Shown one piece after another: positions 58,410-64,000 of a stretch of DNA of 64,000 bases. The notes under the pieces were generated by a model. It did no database searches. It was not told the origin of the DNA and saw only the letters and a program-made list of their open reading frames with translations. The stretch spans positions 22,039 through 86,038 of the forward strand of contig NZ_JOII01000028.1 of NCBI RefSeq assembly GCF_000719955.1, in the 5' to 3' direction. Numbering within the stretch: position 1 is the stretch's first letter; every line of letters starts with the position of its first letter. This DNA is from Streptomyces albidoflavus (GTDB lineage Bacteria > Actinomycetota > Actinomycetes > Streptomycetales > Streptomycetaceae). Position numbers and translations under genes: made by a program.

Positions 58410-59588
58410 TCAGCGCCACCGCATGGAGACCTCCAGACCGCTGTATCCCTGCACCAGGTTCGAACGCATCCAGCGCACCTCTTCGCGCGGTTCGACGGCC
58501 TTCGCCTCGGCGGCGAGCTGGGTCAGCAGTTCCTTCAGTTCGAGCCGGGCCAGCGCCGCGCCCAGGCAGTGGTGCGGGCCGGTGCCGAACCCCAGATGGC
58601 GGTTGGGGGCGCGGTCCACCACGAAGCGGTGCGGGTGGGCGAAGAGCCGCTCGTCGCGGTTGGCCGCCGCCAGCCAGGCCACCACCGCCTGCCCCTCGCG
58701 GATCTGCTGGCCGCCGATCTCGCAGTCCTCGGTGGCCACCCGCAGCACGTGCGCGGCGGGGGAGGTCCAGCGGACCACCTCCTCGACCGCGCGGTCGGCC
58801 AGTTCCGGGTCGGCGCGCAGCGTGTCGAGGGCGCCCGGGAACGCCTGGAAGGCGTGGAAGGCACCGGTGATCGAGTGCCGGGTGGTCTCGTTGCCGCCGA
58901 TCAGCACGTTGTCGCAGTTGATCAGCACGTCCTCGGTGCTGAGCCGCCCGTCCGCGAGCAGCGCGCTGACCAGGTCGGTGCCGGGCTCCTTCTGGCGGCG
59001 CTCGATCAGTTCGTGGAAGTAGAAGAGGATCTCCGTGTGCGCCTCGGCGGGCGTCATCTTGTCGAAGCTGCTCTCCTCGCCGCCGAAGGCGTGGTTGGTG
59101 AGCTGGATCAGGTGCTCGCGCTCGCTGAGCGGGACACCGATCACCTCGCAGACGATGGCGGCGGGCAGCCGGGGTCCCACCGTCAGCGCGATGTCGGTGG
59201 TCTCCTGCGAGCGGAGCCGCTCGACGATCTCGCGCACCTCCTCGTGGAGCACGGAGCGCAGCTCGGGGGCGCGCAGCCGGGAGAGGAACGGGCCGATGAG
59301 CCTCTTCAGGACGGAGTGCCAGTTGCCCTCGCTCACCACCAGCATGCGCCCGCCGGAATGATCGGCGTGCTCGGCGTCGAATCCGATCATCATGCCGTAC
59401 TCGGAGGTGAAAGGCGCCTTCGGGGAGAGGACGGCGGAGACGTCGCGGTGGGAGAAGACGGACCAAAAACCGGACGGGGAAATTCCGGGATCGCTCCAGA
59501 CTTTCGCGTCCGAGCGGATGTACTCCTCCCACATCTCGAAACGGGCGTCCGTCGTGTAGAGGTCGGGATTGGCCAGATCAATGGTCAT
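58410..59588 (-). CDS. Cytochrome P450, carrier-bound amino-acid hydroxylase type
   Basis: A 392-residue soluble bacterial P450. It has I-helix IGGNETTRHS, K-helix ExxR in VEEVVRW, and the heme loop FGTGPHHCLG with axial Cys341. The GGNETTRHS helix, together with WHSVLKRLIGPFLSR, resembles NikQ/NovI-like enzymes that beta-hydroxylate amino acids while tethered to an NRPS carrier; this functional match is by memory and not certain. It sits between the MFS gene and the regulator on the minus strand. A ferredoxin partner is not encoded in the visible part. Start ATG 59588, with a weak AGGTAAAG upstream. Confidence 0.9.
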   Translation of the reverse strand: MTIDLANPDLYTTDARFEMWEEYIRSDAKVWSDPGISPSGFWSVFSHRDVSAVLSPKAPFTSEYGMMIGFDAEHADHSGGRMLVVSEGNWHSVLKRLIGPFLSRLRAPELRSVLHEEVREIVERLRSQETTDIALTVGPRLPAAIVCEVIGVPLSEREHLIQLTNHAFGGEESSFDKMTPAEAHTEILFYFHELIERRQKEPGTDLVSALLADGRLSTEDVLINCDNVLIGGNETTRHSITGAFHAFQAFPGALDTLRADPELADRAVEEVVRWTSPAAHVLRVATEDCEIGGQQIREGQAVVAWLAAANRDERLFAHPHRFVVDRAPNRHLGFGTGPHHCLGAALARLELKELLTQLAAEAKAVEPREEVRWMRSNLVQGYSGLEVSMRWR

Positions 59589-59649
59589 GGTGAGCTGTCT
59601 TTACCTGTTCGTCCGGGGGAGGGGAGGGAGGAACCGGCGGACCGCGAGG

Positions 59650-61104
59650 TCACACCTTGTCGGGTGCCGGTTCCGGTGATGTTTCCTGCCGCTGTTCTGA
59701 GCCCCGTCCCGTTCCGGGGACAGGGCTTACTTCACGCGCTGATCGGGCACCGCATTCCGGCGCGGATTCCGTTTCCGTCCCCGAATCGGCGTACGCATCC
59801 GATTCCGGCTCGTTCCCGGGGCCGCGGCCCGGACCCGGGCCAGGTTCCACTTGGGAGTCCGGCCGGGGGTTCGAGGGAGGATCGACGGCCACCGGGTCCG
59901 GTACGTCGCGCAGGGCCGGGCTGAGCGTGGTCACCAGGGCGATGACCGCCATCACGGCCGCGCAGCCCAGCAGCCCGGCCGAGCGGCCGGCCAGGTCCAG
60001 CACGATGCCGCCCGCCAGCGGGGCGATCGCGCCGCCGCCCCCGCTCGCGACGGCGGCGGCGCTGACCACGCGGCCCCGGTGGCTGTCCGGGGTGAGCGCC
60101 AACTGCTGCGTGGTGAAGAACGCGTTGGCGGTGGGCGCGGCGAAGGCCACGGCCCCGAGCAGCACTCCCGGCGTCCAGCTGCCGGGCAGCACCGCGATCC
60201 CCACGGTGAGCACGGCGAACGCCCACAGCACCACGTAGACCGGGCGGGCGCCGCTCAGCAGGCGCTGGAGCAGCGGGGCCGCCAGGGCGCCCAGCAGGCC
60301 GCCTACGCCCAGCAGCCCCGCCATGAGGCCGATGAGGCCGGTGTTCATCCCGCTGGTCTGCGCCGACGCGATCACGATGAAGTAGATGACGCCGAAGAAG
60401 AAGTTGGTCGCCGTGGCACAGGCCAGTCCCACCCGCAGGAACGGATGGCGCATGATCCAGCGGACCCCTTCGAGCAGTCCCCGCCCGTCCGTCTGGTCCC
60501 GGTCGCCGTCCGGGCGGGCCGGCGGCTGCCGCTTCAGGAACAGCAGCAGCACCAGACCGGCGAGGTGCGCCAGGCACCCCACGACGAAGGGGAAGGCGTT
60601 CTTCAGCGCCAGCAGGAACCCGCCCGCCGAGGTACCGGCGAGCTGACCCGCGTACGTCCGGGCCGCGTTCATCGCGACGGCGTCGGAGAGCCGTTCGGGG
60701 GCCACCAGGCTCGGGATCATGGCGTCGCCCGCCGCCATCGTCAGGGCGGTGGCCGCGCCGTTGACCAGGGCGAGGCCGATCAGTGCCGGCAGCGAGACGG
60801 CGTCCGCCCACAGCAGCAGGGCCAGGGAGCCGAAGACCGCGACGAGCGCGGCCTGGCACCACAGCATCACGGTCCTGCGGTCGAACCGGTCGGCGACGGC
60901 CCCGGCGGGCAGCCCCGCCAGGAGCATCGCCGCCGCGTCCACGAAACCGATGATCCCGGCCTGCGAGGGCGAGCCGGTGAGCGCCAGGACGATCAGCGGC
61001 AGCACGATCAGGGAGGTGCTGTAGGCGAACTCGGCGAACGCCGAACTCACCCACAGCAGGGTGAAGCCGCCCTTGCGGCTCCCCTCCGCGGTCCCGCCCG
61101 GCAT
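59650..61104 (-). CDS. MFS efflux transporter
   Basis: A 484-residue major facilitator with about 12 hydrophobic helices (FTLLWVSSAFAEFAYSTSLIVLPLIVLAL; motif A GAVADRFDRRTVM at about residues 70-82). It resembles the MFS_3/enterobactin-exporter (EntS) type. The C-terminal ~65 residues are a hydrophilic tail rich in Pro, Glu and Ser (PGPGRGPGNEPESDAYADSG...), unusual for the family and probably disordered. It shares one base with the hydroxylase stop, so the two are co-translated. It most likely exports the cluster's peptide and gives self-protection. Confidence 0.9.
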   Translation of the reverse strand: MPGGTAEGSRKGGFTLLWVSSAFAEFAYSTSLIVLPLIVLALTGSPSQAGIIGFVDAAAMLLAGLPAGAVADRFDRRTVMLWCQAALVAVFGSLALLLWADAVSLPALIGLALVNGAATALTMAAGDAMIPSLVAPERLSDAVAMNAARTYAGQLAGTSAGGFLLALKNAFPFVVGCLAHLAGLVLLLFLKRQPPARPDGDRDQTDGRGLLEGVRWIMRHPFLRVGLACATATNFFFGVIYFIVIASAQTSGMNTGLIGLMAGLLGVGGLLGALAAPLLQRLLSGARPVYVVLWAFAVLTVGIAVLPGSWTPGVLLGAVAFAAPTANAFFTTQQLALTPDSHRGRVVSAAAVASGGGGAIAPLAGGIVLDLAGRSAGLLGCAAVMAVIALVTTLSPALRDVPDPVAVDPPSNPRPDSQVEPGPGPGRGPGNEPESDAYADSGTETESAPECGARSAREVSPVPGTGRGSEQRQETSPEPAPDKV

Positions 61105-62084
61105 CAGCCGAGCAGCCGGGAGCGCGACTTCGACCGCACGTAGGTGCGCCGGATGTCCCGCACCAGGCTGGTGCGCTTGAGCCAGCGGTCCGTGCCGTCG
61201 TACCGGGGGGTGAACGTGTCCCGGCCGTGGATCACCTTGTAGTTGTCGACGAAGACGGCCTCCCCGGGAGCGAGCACCACCCGCTCGGCGGCGTCGGCGA
61301 GCAGTTCGGCGGCCTGCACCATGACCTGCTCGGCCTCACGGTCGCCGGGGACCGGGCTGGTGAAGTCGGCGTCGATCCGCAGGTAGGGCGCGTCCTCGGG
61401 GCCGAAGAGGACGGAGGCGACCTCGTGCGGGCGCTCCTCCAGCGCCGAGGGGGCCTCGGCGGTGTGCAGCGGCACCACCTGGTGGGAGTCGTCGGGGAAG
61501 AACCGGAACCGGTTCTGGTGCAGCACCTCGCGCAGCGGCTCCTCGAACTCCACCGACTCGACCAGTGCCACCGTGGTGCCCACCGCGTCGGGGTTGCGCA
61601 GGCACATCAGGGCCACGTAGTCGCCCCGGCAGGAGTGGAACACGTCCTCCGTGTGCAGCGTCAGTTGCTGCTGACTGCTCGCGCTGGTCAGGGAGTTCTC
61701 CTGGCCCTTGGACGGGCAGACGTCGTGCACCAGCCGGCCGTTCTGCTGGTTGTTCCAGCCGAACGCGTCGCCCAGTACGGAACCGACCAGCAGCAGCACC
61801 AGTTCCTCGCGGACCGCCGCTCCCTCCTTCTCCGCGACCTGCCAGCTCGACGGGGTCGGGACCAGGTCCTCGTCGACCGGCAGGTTGGAGACCACGACGA
61901 TGGCGTCCTCGGCGGTACGGGCGCCCGCCAGGAACCGGCGCACGCCGACCGGCAGCCGTTCGGCCTCGACACGGATGTCGTCCACGTACTCCAGGGGGGC
62001 CCAGACGGGGTGCGCGGCGAGGAACTCGTCCGCTATCCGTGCCAGTTCGTTCTTCTCGGCGTCAGTCAAGACGTAGCGAGCCAC
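61104..62084 (-). CDS. Fe(II)/2-oxoglutarate amino-acid beta-hydroxylase, VioC/AsnO-like
   Basis: A 326-residue clavaminate-synthase-like dioxygenase. The iron ligands are HTE (His144, Glu146, in QLTLHTEDVFH) and the distal His in VIHGRDTFTPRYDG; the 2-oxoglutarate Arg is in DRWLKR. The sequence matches free-amino-acid hydroxylases such as VioC (Arg), OrfP (Arg) and AsnO (Asn). The substrate cannot be read from sequence here. GTG 62084 has GGAAGG 9 bases upstream. It lies 24 bases after the NRPS stop and shares a base with the MFS start. It presumably supplies a hydroxylated building block to the NRPS. Confidence 0.9.
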   Translation of the reverse strand: MARYVLTDAEKNELARIADEFLAAHPVWAPLEYVDDIRVEAERLPVGVRRFLAGARTAEDAIVVVSNLPVDEDLVPTPSSWQVAEKEGAAVREELVLLLVGSVLGDAFGWNNQQNGRLVHDVCPSKGQENSLTSASSQQQLTLHTEDVFHSCRGDYVALMCLRNPDAVGTTVALVESVEFEEPLREVLHQNRFRFFPDDSHQVVPLHTAEAPSALEERPHEVASVLFGPEDAPYLRIDADFTSPVPGDREAEQVMVQAAELLADAAERVVLAPGEAVFVDNYKVIHGRDTFTPRYDGTDRWLKRTSLVRDIRRTYVRSKSRSRLLG

Positions 62085-62108
62085 AACAGCAGCCTTCCGG
62101 TAGGTCGG

Positions 62109-64000
62109 TCAGTTTCCGGCCGCTGCGGCGATCTGCCGCAGGGCGGTGGCGAAGTCGTCCGCGAGGCGGCGGACGGTGGAGGGGGCGTGGGCCGAGGGGG
62201 CGTGCATCCACTCGATCCGCAGCTGGCCGTCGCTGACGGCGGCGACCACGTCGATCAGATGGGGGCGGCTCTCCCCGGGCGCCTGGTCGGCGCCGAGGGC
62301 GTCGAGGCGGTCCCGGACGAGTCCGCCGCCACCGTCGGCGCTGTCCCACTGGCCCAGGTAGTTGAAGCTGATCCGCGGAGGCGGGGCCGCCGCGAGCGCG
62401 ACGCGGTCCGGGTGGTCCGGCTCCCGCAGGTACCGCAGGGCGCCGTAGCCGATGCCACGCACGGGCACCTTGCGCAGGGTCTTCCTGACCGCCTTCAGCG
62501 CCGTGCCCCAGGGGCCGTCCGGTACGACGAGGGTGACGGGATAGATGGTGGTGAACCAGCCGACCGTGCGGGAGAGGTCGACGTCGTCGAAGAGCTCCTC
62601 CCGGCCGTGGCCCTCCAGCGCGACCGTGACCGGCCCGCCCGCCCAGGTGTTCAGGACCCGCCCCAGCGCGCCCAGCAGCACATCGTTGATCTGGGTACGG
62701 AACGCGGCCGGCGCCCGGTGCAGCAGGGCCTCGGTCGTCTCCCGGTCCAGCACGACGGACTCGGCCGCGACCTCCCCGTACGTGCTTGACGCGGGCCCGT
62801 CGCAGGGCAGGTCCACGGCGCCGGCCGACGCCTTGCGCCAGTAGCCGGTCTCGTGGTCGAGCGCGCCGGAGCGCACGTGATCGGTGAGCCGCCGCGCCCA
62901 GTGCTGGTAGCTGCTGGTCCGGGCGCCCAGATCGGCGGGGCGCCCCTCGGCGAGCTGGGCGTAGGCGGTGGCGAGGTCCTCCAGGAGGATGCGCCAGGAG
63001 ACCCCGTCCATCACCAGGTGGTGGACGGCCAGGAACAGCCCGGGCGGCCTGTCCGCCCCAGCCGTGCGCAGGAAGACGCCCTTCACCAGGGCCCCGCCGC
63101 GCAGGTCCAGGGCGCGCTGGGCCTCGTCGGCCGCGTCGTGCAGGGCGGCTTCCGCGCCGTCGGCCGGGATGTCCCGCACGGTGAGCAGGCCGTCAGGGCG
63201 CTCGCCGTACTCCTGCGCCCAGCCGCCCTCGCCGTCGGGCGAATACCGCATGCGCAGGGCGTCGTGGTGGTCGACGATCGCCTCCAGCGCGCGTGCCAGC
63301 ACCCCCGGGTCGGTGTCCGGCGCCAGGGCGACGTGCACGGACATCGCGTACCGGTCGGGGTCCGTGGTGTGTCCGTCGAAGAACCACCGCTGGACCGGGG
63401 TGAGTTCGACGCTCCCGGCCACCGCCTCCGCCACGTCGCCGCCGCTCGTCTCCGGCTCGGCATGCCGTACCACCGAGGCCAGTTCGGCGATCGTCTGGTG
63501 GGTGAACATCAGCTTCGACGTGAGCTGGAGACCCGCCCGCCGGGCGTGTGAGATGACCTGGATGGAGAGGATGGAGTCGCCGCCGAGGTCGAAGAAGTTG
63601 TCGTGGATGCCGATTTCTTCGGTTCCGAGGACTGTGGCCCAGGTGGTGGCGAGGAGGTGTTCGGTGGGGGTGCGGGGTGGTGTGTGTTCTGTGGTGTTGG
63701 TGGGTTCGGTTTGGGTGTCCGGTTGGGGGAGGGCTCGTCGGTCGACTTTGCCGCTGGGGGTGAGGGGGAGGTGGTCGAGGGGGATGTAGAGGGCGGGGAT
63801 CATGTGGTCGGGGAGGGTGGTGGTGAGGTGGGTGCGGAGTTGGGAGGGGGTGAGGGGGGTGTCGGTGACGAGGTAGGCGAGGAGGCGGCGGTGGCCGTCG
63901 TGGTCCTGGTGGGTGGTGACGAGGGTTTCGTGGATGTGGGGGTGGGTGGTGAGGGCGGTTTCGATTTCGCCGAGTTCGATGCGGTAGCCGCGGATTTTGA
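62109..64000 (-). CDS. Nonribosomal peptide synthetase, C-terminal part (A-PCP-E), 5' end outside window
   Basis: The visible ~630 residues begin at the end of an adenylation domain (motif A8, KIRGYRIELGEIE, then the A10 region SGKVDRRALP). A carrier protein follows with NFFDLGGDSILSIQVI (phosphopantetheine Ser), then an epimerisation domain: VELTPVQRWFF, HHLVMDGVSWRILLEDL and RISFNYLGQWDSA. The module therefore ends with an L-to-D epimerised residue, and with no thioesterase the peptide must pass to another NRPS in trans. Substrate specificity residues lie outside the window. From about 63640 to the window end, codon use becomes extremely uniform (CAC, ACC, CTC), unlike the E domain, suggesting recent domain exchange or gene conversion. 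Confidence 0.95.
   Translation of the reverse strand, partial: KIRGYRIELGEIETALTTHPHIHETLVTTHQDHDGHRRLLAYLVTDTPLTPSQLRTHLTTTLPDHMIPALYIPLDHLPLTPSGKVDRRALPQPDTQTEPTNTTEHTPPRTPTEHLLATTWATVLGTEEIGIHDNFFDLGGDSILSIQVISHARRAGLQLTSKLMFTHQTIAELASVVRHAEPETSGGDVAEAVAGSVELTPVQRWFFDGHTTDPDRYAMSVHVALAPDTDPGVLARALEAIVDHHDALRMRYSPDGEGGWAQEYGERPDGLLTVRDIPADGAEAALHDAADEAQRALDLRGGALVKGVFLRTAGADRPPGLFLAVHHLVMDGVSWRILLEDLATAYAQLAEGRPADLGARTSSYQHWARRLTDHVRSGALDHETGYWRKASAGAVDLPCDGPASSTYGEVAAESVVLDRETTEALLHRAPAAFRTQINDVLLGALGRVLNTWAGGPVTVALEGHGREELFDDVDLSRTVGWFTTIYPVTLVVPDGPWGTALKAVRKTLRKVPVRGIGYGALRYLREPDHPDRVALAAAPPPRISFNYLGQWDSADGGGGLVRDRLDALGADQAPGESRPHLIDVVAAVSDGQLRIEWMHAPSAHAPSTVRRLADDFATALRQIAAAAGN

Overview
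The window is high-GC DNA with the codon bias, overlapping start/stop junctions, GTG starts and gene families (DUF397/XRE pairs, RsbW-like ATPases, KdpDE, NRPS) of an actinomycete, very probably Streptomyces. No RNA operon, CRISPR array or complete tRNA was found.

Left core chromosome (1-9383): the end of kdpD, kdpE, an OB-fold protein and a DUF3159 membrane protein run rightward to a strong bidirectional terminator. Two overlapping TrkA-type RCK genes run leftward, diverging from a KimA-like APC permease. The permease promoter region carries six 11-bp direct repeats. This is a potassium-homeostasis neighbourhood. It ends with a TrmA/RlmD-type RNA methyltransferase gene.

Genomic island (about 9327-55232): the last ~60 bp of the methyltransferase gene are present a second time at 55205-55269, including an identical 20-bp core. 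Everything between looks like a ~46-kb island inserted at the 3' end of that gene. No recombinase remains visible. The island holds two defence operons. The first (14369-36803) is one tightly coupled run: a Ser/Thr kinase fused to a YprA/MrfA-type helicase with DUF1998, a DrmD-like SNF2 helicase, an Eco57I/DrmMI-like adenine methyltransferase, a J-like protein, a GrpE-like protein, an Hsp70 fused to a NYN ribonuclease domain, and two dynamin-like GTPases. The second (42963-52793) encodes a Rad50/RloC-like hook ATPase with a HEPN-like tail, two unrecognised proteins, McrB, McrC and a RelE-UvrD fusion. It faces a convergent HTH-methylase gene whose catalytic motif is altered. Between them lie accessory genes: a frameshifted endonuclease VII-like gene, DUF397/XRE/ATPase, a DUF433-PIN toxin-antitoxin pair and a UDG-like protein.

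The 15-bp palindrome GTTGACGNCGTCAAC occurs exactly three times in the window: upstream of the kinase-helicase operon, of the hook-ATPase operon and of the HTH-methylase. This suggests that one regulator controls all three defence units. The best candidate for an under-described system is the first operon, which joins a DISARM/Druantia-like core to a private Hsp70 chaperone cycle, a ribonuclease and membrane GTPases.

Right flank (55270-64000): a secreted erythromycin-esterase-family protein, then part of a nonribosomal peptide cluster on the minus strand: type II thioesterase, ArsR-type regulator, cytochrome P450, MFS exporter, VioC/AsnO-like amino-acid hydroxylase, and the end of an NRPS (A-PCP-E) that runs off the window.
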